Below are positions 16,261 through 27,269 of a stretch of DNA of 44,264 nt, in pieces; within the stretch, counting starts at the first letter, position 1; the number at the start of each line of letters is the position of its first letter. A program made the translations under genes and the position numbers. The stretch is from DATAFF01 sp036257595. GTDB lineage: Bacteria; Pseudomonadota; Alphaproteobacteria; Rhizobiales; Aestuariivirgaceae. Where the stretch lies: contig DATAFF010000118.1 of NCBI GenBank assembly GCA_036257595.1, forward strand, positions 1 through 44,264, written 5' to 3'. The notes beneath the pieces were generated by a model, which saw only the letters and a list, made by a program, of their open reading frames with translations, searched no databases and had not been told where the DNA came from.

Positions 16261-17241
16261 GTGACCGCCTCAACAATTGATCGTGTCGGGCCTGATCGAC
16301 GATCACATCGACTGATCGAACGATTTATCGAGATGATGAGTGCGGAGCGCGGCGCGGCAGGCAACACGCTCGAGGCGTATCGCCGAGACCTGGTCGACTA
16401 CAGCAGTTTTCTGAAATCGCGCGGAACGGCGGTTGAGCGGGCACTTCCCGAGGATGTGAGCGCCTATGCGTCGGGCCTGGAAGCAGCGGGGCTCAAGGGG
16501 ACGACAATCCAGCGCCGCCTGTCGGCGGTGAGGCAACTCCACCGCTTCCTGTTCGCCGAACAATTGTCCCGCGACAATCCTGCAACCTCGACAAGCGCTG
16601 CCAAGCCCGTCGCGGCACTGCCAATCGTGATGACCGAGAGCGAGGTCACGCGCTTGCTGGCACAGGCGCGGTCGGAGGCCGAGACTGCCGGTCGCGGGCA
16701 GCGGCTGCGCGCCCTACGGCTCGTCTGTCTCGTCGAGCTGCTTTATGCCACGGGTTTGCGCGTGTCGGAGCTGGTCGGACTGAAGACCGGTGCCGTCGAA
16801 AAGGAACGGGACCTCCTGGTGGTGCGGGGCAAGGGCGGGCGCGAGCGGATGGTGCCGATCTCGCCGCGTGCCCGCAATGCGCTCCAGCTTTGGCTCAAGC
16901 TTCGGGCGGGCAGGGCATCACTCCAGTCGAATGAACGCATCTTTCCCTCGCATGGGCGTGCCGGGCACTTGTCGCGGCAACATTTCGCGCTCGAATTGAA
17001 GGCGCTGGCGCGCCGGGCGGGGCTCGATCCCGAGCTTGTCCACCCGCATGTGCTGCGGCACGCCTTTGCCACGCATCTCGTCAATTCCGGTGCCGATCTC
17101 GTCTCGGTGCAGCAGATGCTCGGGCATGCCGATATCTCGACAACTCAGATCTACACCCATGTCAGCGGCGAGCGGCTGCGCCATCTCGTCGAAACCCATC
17201 ACCCGCTTGCCGGGCATGACGGCAAGCATCAGGCGAGTTGA
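16261..17241 (+). CDS. xerD: Site-specific tyrosine recombinase XerD
   Basis: A 326-residue recombinase. An N-terminal SAM-like core-binding domain (about 18-105) is followed by the catalytic domain with the full set R167 (TGLRVSEL), K191 (RGKGGRER), H263/R266 (HVLRHAFATH), H289 (LGHADISTTQIYTH) and nucleophile Y298. XerD with XerC resolves chromosome dimers at dif during division with FtsK. The start is GTG 16261. It is divergent from aroK across 260 nt and sits 55 nt before accA, a common alphaproteobacterial arrangement, which speaks for a housekeeping XerD rather than a mobile-element integrase. Confidence 0.95.
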   Translation: MTASTIDRVGPDRRSHRLIERFIEMMSAERGAAGNTLEAYRRDLVDYSSFLKSRGTAVERALPEDVSAYASGLEAAGLKGTTIQRRLSAVRQLHRFLFAEQLSRDNPATSTSAAKPVAALPIVMTESEVTRLLAQARSEAETAGRGQRLRALRLVCLVELLYATGLRVSELVGLKTGAVEKERDLLVVRGKGGRERMVPISPRARNALQLWLKLRAGRASLQSNERIFPSHGRAGHLSRQHFALELKALARRAGLDPELVHPHVLRHAFATHLVNSGADLVSVQQMLGHADISTTQIYTHVSGERLRHLVETHHPLAGHDGKHQAS

Positions 17242-17296
17242 CAGCGATGTCCGAGCTGGCCACTTTCCGAAGCCCTAAGTCTGTTGCAAGGCCGTA

Positions 17297-18250
17297 ATGC
17301 ACACCTATCTCGAATTTGAAAGCCAAGTCGCGGAACTCGAAGGGAAAATCGCCGAGCTAAGGGCACTGGCGGTTGACGATCCGGGGATGTCGATCGACGA
17401 GGAGGTCGGCCAGCTCGAGCGCAAGGCGGCCAAGAGCCTGGCCGATCTCTATGCAACGTTGACGCCATGGCAGAAGACCCAGGTTGCCCGCCACGCGCTC
17501 AGACCGCACTTCCTCGACTATCAGCGGCAGCTGTTCCGGGATTTCGTACCGCTCGGCGGCGATCGCAGCTTCGGCGACGACCAGGCGATCGTCGGTGGCC
17601 CGGCCTGGTTCGGCGAGACGGCGGTGGTGCTCATCGGTCAGGAGAAGGGCCATGACACCTCCTCGAGGCTCAAGCACAATTTCGGCATGGCGCGTCCCGA
17701 GGGCTACCGCAAGGCGGTGAGGCTCATGGAGCTTGCCGAGCGCTTCGGTCTGCCGGTGCTCACCTTCGTCGATACCGCAGGGGCCTATCCCGGCATCGGT
17801 GCCGAGGAGCGCGGCCAGGCCGAAGCGATCGCGCGCTCGACCGATCGTTGCCTGGGGCTTGGCGTGCCGATCATCTCGGTGGTGATCGGCGAAGGCGGGT
17901 CGGGGGGTGCGGTGGCCATCGCCACCGCGAACCATGTGCTGATGCTGGAGCATTCGATCTACAGCGTGATCTCGCCGGAAGGAGCAGCGTCCATCCTGTG
18001 GCGCGATTCGGCGCGGGCCAAGGATGCGGCGACGGCGATGAAGATCACCGCGCAGGACCTGAAGCAGCTCGGGGTTATCGACGAGATCGTCAAGGAGCCG
18101 ACCGGTGGCGCGCATCGCAATCCGGAAGAGGCGATCGCCGCGGTCGGCGCGGCGCTGGACGAGCCGCTCGAGCGCTTCTCGGAAATGAGCCCGCGACAGC
18201 TGCGCACGCATCGTCGCGACAAGTTCCTGTCAATCGGCCGGGTGATCTGA
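17297..18250 (+). CDS. accA: Acetyl-CoA carboxylase carboxyltransferase subunit alpha
   Basis: A 317-residue protein of normal length. The N-terminal helical part (YLEFESQVAELEGKIAELRAL) is followed by the crotonase-like carboxyltransferase fold with FGDDQAIVGGPAWF, PEGYRKAVRLM, TFVDTAGAYPGIGAEERGQ, and the oxyanion-hole glycines in GEGGSGGA. With AccD it transfers carboxyl from biotin-AccB to acetyl-CoA in the first committed step of fatty acid synthesis. The L,D-transpeptidase gene follows after 6 nt. Confidence 0.98.
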   Translation: MHTYLEFESQVAELEGKIAELRALAVDDPGMSIDEEVGQLERKAAKSLADLYATLTPWQKTQVARHALRPHFLDYQRQLFRDFVPLGGDRSFGDDQAIVGGPAWFGETAVVLIGQEKGHDTSSRLKHNFGMARPEGYRKAVRLMELAERFGLPVLTFVDTAGAYPGIGAEERGQAEAIARSTDRCLGLGVPIISVVIGEGGSGGAVAIATANHVLMLEHSIYSVISPEGAASILWRDSARAKDAATAMKITAQDLKQLGVIDEIVKEPTGGAHRNPEEAIAAVGAALDEPLERFSEMSPRQLRTHRRDKFLSIGRVI

Positions 18251-18256
18251 CGGGGC

Positions 18257-19090
18257 TTGGCGTTGTTCAGCGTTTTTCGGACAAAGGACCGACTCTGCTC
18301 GGTCGCAGTCAGTATCACCCCGATTCGGCGGCTGGTCGTCGTCGTCATCGCCATCGTTCTTGTCGGATGCATGACGGACGATCGGGCGCTTCAGCCCCTG
18401 CCGGAACCGGCCAAGGCGGAGCTCGCGGTGCGGGGCCTGAAGCTCGGTGCCCCGCTGTATGTCCGGGTCTTCAAGGCCGAGAGCGAGATGGAGGTGTGGC
18501 TGGGGCGCAGCGACGGCGAATATACGCTGTTCCGAACCTATCCGATCTGCAACTGGTCGGGCGATCTCGGTCCCAAGACCCGGGAGGGCGACAAGCAGGC
18601 GCCAGAGGGGTTCTACATGGTGGCGGCGCGCCAGATGAACCCGAAGTCGGCCCATTATTTGTCGTTCAACATCGGCTATCCAAATGCCTATGACAAGGCG
18701 CATGGCTATACCGGATCGGCTCTCATGGTGCATGGCGGGTGTCGGTCAGCGGGCTGCTTCGCAATCACCGATGCGGCGATCCAGGAGCTGTTCGTGCTGG
18801 CGCGGGAGGCATTTACGGCGGGGCAGCGTGAATTTCCCGTCCACGCCTTTCCATTCCGCATGACCGAGGAGAACATGGCTATCCGCGAAGGCAATCGCTG
18901 GTATCCGTTCTGGGAGAACATGAAGCAAGGGTATGATGTCTTCGAGATCAGCCACCGCCCACCGGTGGTCGGGGTCAGGGACCAGCGCTATGTCGTCTTC
19001 CTCGATGACCAGTTCGTGCCGCCCGAGTTCCGCATTCAGTCGGCCGGCGCGACATCAGCCGCCCGGCTGATCAATGGCTGGTTCAGATGA
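18257..19090 (+). CDS. L,D-transpeptidase (YafK/YkuD) family lipoprotein
   Basis: A 277-residue protein. A hydrophobic segment ends in a lipobox-like LVGC with Cys38, so it is a predicted lipoprotein. The YkuD catalytic motif is HGGCRSAGCF (His159, nucleophile Cys167). Such enzymes crosslink peptidoglycan or attach proteins to it; YafK-like members (E. coli DpaA) instead cleave such links. The start is TTG 18257, six nucleotides after accA, giving a rather long 37-residue leader; no better start is present in frame before the hydrophobic core. The stop of secA on the other strand is 22 nt away. Confidence 0.88.
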   Translation: MALFSVFRTKDRLCSVAVSITPIRRLVVVVIAIVLVGCMTDDRALQPLPEPAKAELAVRGLKLGAPLYVRVFKAESEMEVWLGRSDGEYTLFRTYPICNWSGDLGPKTREGDKQAPEGFYMVAARQMNPKSAHYLSFNIGYPNAYDKAHGYTGSALMVHGGCRSAGCFAITDAAIQELFVLAREAFTAGQREFPVHAFPFRMTEENMAIREGNRWYPFWENMKQGYDVFEISHRPPVVGVRDQRYVVFLDDQFVPPEFRIQSAGATSAARLINGWFR

Positions 19091-19112
19091 TGCGGCGATG
19101 CGTGTCGGACGC

Positions 19113-21866
<2,754 letters not shown>

Positions 21867-22257
21867 GAGGCGGTTTCCTTGGTGAGACGGCGTCTTTTAA
21901 CGGAGGCTGCGCACCCGAGCAACGTGGTTGCAGTGCCCGATCCGGGGGCGGCCGGCGCCGCCTCCAGGGTGAGGTGGCCGCCATGCGGGGCTTTGTCAAG
22001 GCGCTGGCGTGGCTCGCATGTCACAGTGCCCACCAAAGGTCACACATGCGGCACATTGTTCAGCAACCACTTGGTTCGGAGGCTTGCAAACTGCCTTCGA
22101 TGGGACCATGGTGCCGCCGCGAAAGGGTTCCAGCGCGCCCGAAGCGGTTGGGGAAGATTGCTGCCGGTGGCTTATTGTTGCCGGATTTGAGCGGCAATCA
22201 GCGCGGCATTCAGGCCCCGAAGGCAGGCCCGACACTCTCAGATTGACGGTTGGATCG
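21867..22257. other. Divergent intergenic region secA / PpiC-type gene
   Basis: 391 nt without a convincing gene. It must carry the promoters of secA and the isomerase gene. A short inverted repeat TTGCCG (loop) CGGCAA lies near 22179-22200. I see no further structure. Confidence 0.5.
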
Positions 22258-23334
22258 ATGAAGATCAGTAGAACAGCACTCATTGCTCTTGCAACTGCGG
22301 CATTGCTCGGCCCCGGTGCTGCGACCGTGTTCGGCCAAACACAGCCGGCCCAGCAGGCGCCGGCAGCGAAGCAGCGACCGGCCAATGCGAAGGCCGAGGT
22401 CTTCAAGCCGGACATGACCAACAAGGAACGGGTGGTCGCCAAGGTCAATGGCCACGGGATCACGGTCAAAGAGATCGAGCTCGCGGCCGATGACATCCTG
22501 CCACAGCTTCCGGATGTGCCGGCAAACCTTCGCTATCCGTTCCTGGTCGAGTATCTGATCGAACGGCACCTCCTGGCACAGGCGGCGGTCAATGACGGCC
22601 TGGCCGAAAGCGCGGAGTACAAGCGTCGGCTCGCGTTCTATCAGGCGAAGGCGCTGCGCGACGCCTATTTTACCGAGAAGCTCAAGCCGGCGGTAACCGA
22701 AGTGGAGGTCAAGGCGGCCTATGATCGCGAGGCGGCCAAGATCAAGCCGGAGAAGCGGGCGCGGGCGCGGCACATATTAGTAGGCACCGAAAAGGATGCC
22801 GAGGCGGTGCTGGCGCGGCTCGACAAGGGCGAAAAGTTCGAGGACGTGGCCAAGCAGGTCAGTCTCGACGGCTCGAAGGACTATGGCGGCGACCTCGGCT
22901 ATTTCAGTGCCGGCGAGATGGTGTCCGAGTTCTCGAAGGCAACCTTTGCGCTGAAGCCCGGGGAAATGTCGAAGCCGGTCAAGACGGATTATGGATGGCA
23001 TATCATCAAGCTCGAAGATTTCAAGGAGGGCGGGCCCCAGCCATTCGACCAGGTGAAGAATGCCATCAAGCTCGTGCTGGTTCGCGAGAAAGTGCAGAAC
23101 CGCCTGCTGGAGCTGAGAACCAAGGCGCAGATCGAGGTGATGGATCCTGACCTGAAGAAGCTGCAGGAGCGCAGCCAGCAGCAGCGGCAACAGATCATGC
23201 AGCGGCTGCAGCAGCAGGGCGGTACCGGCGGTGGTGGCGGCGCCGGGGGCGGTGGTGGTGCCGGCGGTGGCGGCGCGGGCGCCGCCCCGGATAATGGCGG
23301 CAAGCAGGATCTCGAAATCCCGCCGCCTCAGTAA
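22258..23334 (+). CDS. PpiC/parvulin-type peptidyl-prolyl isomerase, exported
   Basis: A 358-residue protein. A signal peptide (LIALATAALLGPGAATVFGQ) and a glutamine/alanine-rich spacer precede a SurA-like N-domain (about 55-150). The parvulin domain is at about 168-262 (RARHILVGTEKDAEAVLARL, GGDLGYFSAGEM, GWHIIKLED). Residues about 322-345 are a poly-glycine run, then a tail ending PPPQ. The family assists folding of exported and outer membrane proteins in the periplasm. I chose ATG 22258, where the signal peptide begins, over a longer open frame from 22009. argJ follows after 14 nt. Confidence 0.94.
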   Translation: MKISRTALIALATAALLGPGAATVFGQTQPAQQAPAAKQRPANAKAEVFKPDMTNKERVVAKVNGHGITVKEIELAADDILPQLPDVPANLRYPFLVEYLIERHLLAQAAVNDGLAESAEYKRRLAFYQAKALRDAYFTEKLKPAVTEVEVKAAYDREAAKIKPEKRARARHILVGTEKDAEAVLARLDKGEKFEDVAKQVSLDGSKDYGGDLGYFSAGEMVSEFSKATFALKPGEMSKPVKTDYGWHIIKLEDFKEGGPQPFDQVKNAIKLVLVREKVQNRLLELRTKAQIEVMDPDLKKLQERSQQQRQQIMQRLQQQGGTGGGGGAGGGGGAGGGGAGAAPDNGGKQDLEIPPPQ

Positions 23335-23348
23335 GCGGCAGGCGCCTC

Positions 23349-24593
23349 ATGGCACCCGGATCACAGCGATCGCCGCTGGCGCCCGCCGCGTTTCCGCGGC
23401 TGCCGGAAATCGCCGGCGTGCGGCTTGGCGTCGCCGAATCCGGTGCACGCTATCGCGGCCGGCCGGATGTGCTGGTCGCTGTGCTCGATCCCGGGACGGC
23501 GATTGCCGGCTGCTTCACCATTTCGAAGACGCGCTCGGCACCGGTGGATTGGGACAAGGCCAATCTCGCGAGGGGCAGGGCGCGCGCCATGCTGGTCAAT
23601 GCGGGCAATGCCAACGCCTTCACCGGTGCGAGAGGTGTGCAGACCGTGGCCAGCACGGTCGAGGCGCTCAGCCGGCTTCTCGGCTGTCCGAAGGAGGAGA
23701 TTTTCGTCGCCTCGACTGGCGTGATCGGCGAACCCCTCGATGAGGCGCTGATCAATGCCGTGCTCGCACCGACAGTCGAGAAGGCGTCGAGCGAGGGCTG
23801 GAGCGCCGCGGCAGCGGCGATCATGACCACCGACACTTTCCCCAAGGCTGCCACGGCGAGCGCCGAGATTGACGGCCATCAGGTTTCCATCAATGGGATC
23901 GCCAAGGGCTCGGGTATGATCGCACCGGACATGGCGACGATGCTGGCATTTCTGTTCACCGACGCGAGCCTGCCAGCCCCGGTGCTGCAGAACCTTCTCA
24001 CCCGCAGTGTCGACCGCAGCTTCAATGCCATCACGGTCGATGGCGACACCTCGACCTCCGACACGATTCTTCTCGCGGCAACCCAGAAGGCGGGGGTACC
24101 GCTCCCCGGCCTCAATGATGCTGCCGATCCGCGGCTTCGATCCTTCATACGCGCACTCGATCAGGTCACGCTCGATCTGGCACTCCAGGTGGTCCGCGAT
24201 GGCGAGGGTGCCGAGAAGCTGATCGCCATCACGGTGACAGGCGCGGAAGACGACCGAGCGGCGCGCAAGATTGCACTCGCGATCGGCAATTCGCCGCTGG
24301 TGAAAACCGCCGTTGCCGGCAGCGATGCCAATTGGGGCCGGATTGTCATGGCGGTCGGCAAGTCAGGTGAGGCGGCCGACCGCGACAAGCTGCAGATCGC
24401 CATTGGTGGGCTGTCCGTGGCAAAGAACGGCATGCGTGATCCCGGTTATGACGAGGCGGCGCTCACGCCGCATATGCAAGGGCGGGAGATCGACATTGCG
24501 GTGGATGTCGGCATGGGCAGGGGCCGAGCAACGGTGTGGACCTGCGACCTCACCCACCGCTATATCGATATCAATGGCTCCTACCGTAGCTGA
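23349..24593 (+). CDS. argJ: Bifunctional ornithine/glutamate N-acetyltransferase ArgJ
   Basis: A 414-residue enzyme of the arginine pathway, which moves acetyl from N-acetylornithine to glutamate and may also use acetyl-CoA. It is made as a precursor that cleaves itself before the threonine of the ATMLAF motif (Thr197 here), giving alpha and beta chains. Other family marks are LVNAGNANAFTG (oxyanion region), STGVIGE and the C-terminal HRYIDINGSYRS. Length is normal. It lies 14 nt after the PpiC-type gene, an order common in Hyphomicrobiales. Confidence 0.98.
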   Translation: MAPGSQRSPLAPAAFPRLPEIAGVRLGVAESGARYRGRPDVLVAVLDPGTAIAGCFTISKTRSAPVDWDKANLARGRARAMLVNAGNANAFTGARGVQTVASTVEALSRLLGCPKEEIFVASTGVIGEPLDEALINAVLAPTVEKASSEGWSAAAAAIMTTDTFPKAATASAEIDGHQVSINGIAKGSGMIAPDMATMLAFLFTDASLPAPVLQNLLTRSVDRSFNAITVDGDTSTSDTILLAATQKAGVPLPGLNDAADPRLRSFIRALDQVTLDLALQVVRDGEGAEKLIAITVTGAEDDRAARKIALAIGNSPLVKTAVAGSDANWGRIVMAVGKSGEAADRDKLQIAIGGLSVAKNGMRDPGYDEAALTPHMQGREIDIAVDVGMGRGRATVWTCDLTHRYIDINGSYRS

Positions 24594-24696
24594 TGCGTCT
24601 GCCGCTGCAGGCGTTCATCGACTGCTAACCCTGGCGCAGAAAAGTCCCTCGCACTCTTCACCGATCGGATGAGCGCGTTAACCCTCGAAGGGAATA

Positions 24697-25116
24697 GTGG
24701 TGGTCGACATGAGCGGTGAGACCATCGTTCTCGTCGTTGCGTGCGCCCTGGTCGACAAGGATGGGAGAGTCCTGATCAGCCAGCGCCCGGAAGGCAAGGC
24801 CATGGCCGGCATGTGGGAGTTTCCCGGCGGCAAGGTCGAACCTGGCGAGCGTCCCGAACAGGCGCTCATCCGCGAGCTCAAGGAAGAGCTCGGCATCGAC
24901 GTGACGGCGGCCTGCCTCGCACCGTTGACCTTCGCCAGTCACGGATATCCGTCGTTCCATCTGCTGATGCCACTCTATGTGTGCCGGCGCTGGAACGGGC
25001 AGATCAGGCCGGGCGAAGGGCAGAAGGTCGCGTGGGTGAGGCCGAAAGGGCTGCGTGCCTATCCGATGCCGCCGGCGGATGTTCCGCTGGTGGCGCATCT
25101 GATCGACGCGCTGTGA
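24697..25116 (+). CDS. mutT: MutT-type Nudix (d)GTP pyrophosphohydrolase
   Basis: About 139 residues. The Nudix box runs from GGKVEPGERPEQALIREL to KEELGID and fits GX5EX7REUXEEXGU. The rest (VACALVDKDGRVLISQRPEGK, MWEFPGGK) is typical of MutT, which removes 8-oxo-dGTP from the nucleotide pool. Starts at GTG 24697, GTG 24700 or ATG 24709 are all possible; a GAAGGGA at 24687-24693 fits the GTGs better. A GTTAAC lies 15 nt upstream. Confidence 0.93.
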   Translation: MVVDMSGETIVLVVACALVDKDGRVLISQRPEGKAMAGMWEFPGGKVEPGERPEQALIRELKEELGIDVTAACLAPLTFASHGYPSFHLLMPLYVCRRWNGQIRPGEGQKVAWVRPKGLRAYPMPPADVPLVAHLIDAL

Positions 25117-25177
25117 TCGCTCCTGTCGGTGGGTTTGTCCCCGCGGAGGGGCAGGACAACGAGGGAGAGCGTCAACA

Positions 25178-25333
25178 ATGCTTCGCAGCAAGACGGCAAA
25201 TGCCGCGGCATGCGCGCGCAGAGATGGACAGGGGCCGTTCACGATAGAATATTCGCTGATCGCATCGGGAATTGCCTTCGGAATTCTCACCGCCATCGGC
25301 GTGATCAGCACCACGCTGGGCAGCGTTTTCTAA
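25178..25333 (+). CDS. Flp/Fap-type type IVb pilin, 51 residues
   Basis: A small gene with a strong ribosome binding site (GAGGGAGAG, about 8 nt before ATG). The 51-residue product has a polar leader and then GPFTIEYSLIASGIAFGIL. This is the Flp prepilin pattern: cleavage after a glycine (Gly19), a glutamate at +5 (Glu24), tyrosine at +6 and a hydrophobic helix (about 25-46). Flp pilins form bundle pili of the tad system. No tad/cpa assembly gene is near, so it is an orphan. Its stop overlaps the stop of the convergent methyltransferase gene by 4 nt. Confidence 0.85.
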   Translation: MLRSKTANAAACARRDGQGPFTIEYSLIASGIAFGILTAIGVISTTLGSVF

Positions 25334-26178
25334 GGCCGGCGCGACAGAGCATCTGCAAGCCTGATCCTGGCCGAACCGGGCTTAAGCGGCTGCTGCTGGT
25401 CCGGGTGGGGGGAAAAGCCGGTCAGATAGGCGATCTCGAAGGTCGCGCGGATGCGCCCATCACTATCGGCGAAACGATCGCGATAGTGCTCGACCATGCG
25501 CGCCAGCAGCCGCCGGGACGGTCCCCGGCGCGTCCGCTCGATCAGCGCATTGGACCAGCCGAGTGCCTTGAGCTCGCGCAGCAGCGCCAAAGGATCGGCG
25601 TAACGAACCACCAGCCGCTCACCATCGACGACCGGCAGCGCCAAGCCCGATCGCAGCATGAGGTCGCCGAGATCGCGCAGGCCGGCAAAGGGCGCAACGC
25701 GCGGCGTCCCGCCGCCGGTCAATTCGACCTCGGCCAAGCTCCAGGAGTCGCGGAGCTCCTTCAGGGTCGCGCCGGCGAGGGCCGCGCCCAGGAACAACCC
25801 GTCGGGCCGCAGCGCCCGACGAATATCGGCAAAGAGGCGGCCAATGTCGTTGGTGGTCTCGGGGCCGAAGAGCATCAACAGGCAGTCCAGGCTTCCGTCG
25901 CGCACCGGGACATCGCCGGCCGTTATCACTAGATCGGCATGGCGGGTGGTTTCGACCGTCGCCGCGCGAATCGTCCGCATTTGCGGTGCCGATAGGAGAT
26001 CAGGACGGGTGCCATGGGCCAAGGCGAGGTCGAAGCGCTGCCGCGAGGACGCTAGGCGCGACAGGATCTCGCCGGCGGCATGTTCGTGCAGGAAGCCGGG
26101 GAAGCTCGGCGCTGCCACCGCCCTCGTCAGGCGTTGACGCAGGCGTTGCTCATCGAATATGGGGATCAGCCGCGGCAC
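25330..26178 (-). CDS. Methyltransferase-fold protein, NDUFAF5/BioC-like, degenerate motif I
   Basis: A 282-residue protein with the C-terminal blocks of the alphaproteobacterial NDUFAF5-like group: LFADIRRALRPDGLFLGA, GTPRVAPFAGLRDLGDLMLRSG, and an end rich in FSPHPDQQQPLKPGSARIRLADAL. The SAM-binding glycine motif expected as LDLGCG or similar is replaced by LALAHGTRP, so SAM binding is doubtful. NDUFAF5 is a complex I assembly factor that hydroxylates an arginine. The start is GTG 26178, only 19 nt from the divergent comF start. Confidence 0.82.
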   Translation of the reverse strand: MPRLIPIFDEQRLRQRLTRAVAAPSFPGFLHEHAAGEILSRLASSRQRFDLALAHGTRPDLLSAPQMRTIRAATVETTRHADLVITAGDVPVRDGSLDCLLMLFGPETTNDIGRLFADIRRALRPDGLFLGAALAGATLKELRDSWSLAEVELTGGGTPRVAPFAGLRDLGDLMLRSGLALPVVDGERLVVRYADPLALLRELKALGWSNALIERTRRGPSRRLLARMVEHYRDRFADSDGRIRATFEIAYLTGFSPHPDQQQPLKPGSARIRLADALSRRP

Positions 26179-26197
26179 TCTTGCAATTCATATCCTT

Positions 26198-26968
26198 ATG
26201 CATCGGGAAGTATCCGTCGTCATCTCGCGCTTGCGTTCAGCGGGTCATGAACTCCTGGACATGCTGTTGCCGCCGCGTTGCGTATCATGCCGCGACATCA
26301 CCGTGAGCCAGGCCGGGCTTTGCGCAACTTGCTGGAGCGGCCTGACGCTGATCGATGCGCCGCGCTGCGCGGTGACCGGTGTGCCATTCCCGTATGGTGA
26401 CGGCGATGACCTGATCAGCCCGGCGGCGCTCAAGTCGCCACCGCTCTATCACCGGGCGCGTGGCGCTGTCATCTACGATAAGAAGTCACGGCTGCTGGTG
26501 CATGGGCTCAAATATCAGGATCGCCATGAGGCTGCCCTGCCGATGGCGCGACTCATGGCGGTGGCCGGACGCGACGTGATTGCGACAAGCGATCTCCTGA
26601 TGCCGGTGCCGCTCCATCGCTGGCGGTTGTGGCGCCGTCGCTACAACCAGGCCGCGCTGCTGGCGATGCGGATCGCCCGTTTCGCGGCAAAGCCCTGCCA
26701 TTATCAGGGGCTCGTTCGCGTTCGGGCAACCGCGACGCAGGTCGGGCTCGATGCCAAACGGCGAGCACGGAATGTCCGGGGCGCGTTCGCCCTGTCGCCA
26801 GATGCCCATGAGCAGGTCAGAGGACGACGCGTGTTGCTTGTCGATGATGTGCTGACCACCGGCGCCACAAGCAATGCCTGCGCCGAGGCGCTCCTCAATG
26901 GTGGTGCGGCGAGCGTTAATGTTCTGGTGTTCGCTCTTGCCGCCGGCCCTTACCGGCTACATATATGA
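26198..26968 (+). CDS. ComF family phosphoribosyltransferase-like protein
   Basis: A 256-residue protein from ATG 26198. An N-terminal zinc-finger-like region has cysteines in LPPRCVSCRD and LCATCW. The C-terminal part is a PRTase fold with the PRPP-binding motif VLLVDDVLTTGAT. ComF proteins take part in DNA uptake in competent bacteria, and elsewhere their role is unclear. A start at 26159 is possible but overlaps the divergent methyltransferase gene. grxC follows 35 nt later, an order frequent in Hyphomicrobiales. Confidence 0.92.
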   Translation: MHREVSVVISRLRSAGHELLDMLLPPRCVSCRDITVSQAGLCATCWSGLTLIDAPRCAVTGVPFPYGDGDDLISPAALKSPPLYHRARGAVIYDKKSRLLVHGLKYQDRHEAALPMARLMAVAGRDVIATSDLLMPVPLHRWRLWRRRYNQAALLAMRIARFAAKPCHYQGLVRVRATATQVGLDAKRRARNVRGAFALSPDAHEQVRGRRVLLVDDVLTTGATSNACAEALLNGGAASVNVLVFALAAGPYRLHI

Positions 26969-27003
26969 CAATTATAAACGAATCGAAATTTTGCGGGCAG
27001 CCA

Positions 27004-27261
27004 ATGGCGGATGTGACAATCTACACCACACAATTCTGCCCCTATTGTGTGGCCGCCAAGAATCTGCTTCGCAACAAGGGGGCGACATTCCAGGAAATCG
27101 ACGTTTCCTTCGATCCATCGCAGCGCAAGACTATGAGCGAGCGGGCCGGCGGTCGGCGCACCGTGCCGCAGATCTTTATCGGCGAACAGCATATCGGCGG
27201 CTGCGACGATCTTTTTGCGCTCGACCGGCGCGGCGGTCTCGATTCTCTACTCGGCGTGTGA
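27004..27261 (+). CDS. grxC: Glutaredoxin 3
   Basis: An 85-residue dithiol glutaredoxin: MADVTIYTTQFCPYCVAAK with active-site Cys12 and Cys15, TVPQIFIG for glutathione binding, and GGCDDL near the end. It reduces disulfides with glutathione as electron donor. ATG 27004 gives the usual family length; an upstream ATG at 26965 would add 13 residues. The stop overlaps a possible GTG start of the next gene. Confidence 0.97.
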   Translation: MADVTIYTTQFCPYCVAAKNLLRNKGATFQEIDVSFDPSQRKTMSERAGGRRTVPQIFIGEQHIGGCDDLFALDRRGGLDSLLGV

Positions 27262-27269
27262 CTCCTGCC

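Noticed and set aside
16261..17241. Phage or island integrase
   Set aside because: The tyrosine recombinase lies next to accA in the usual place of xerD, with no att-like repeats or cargo around it.
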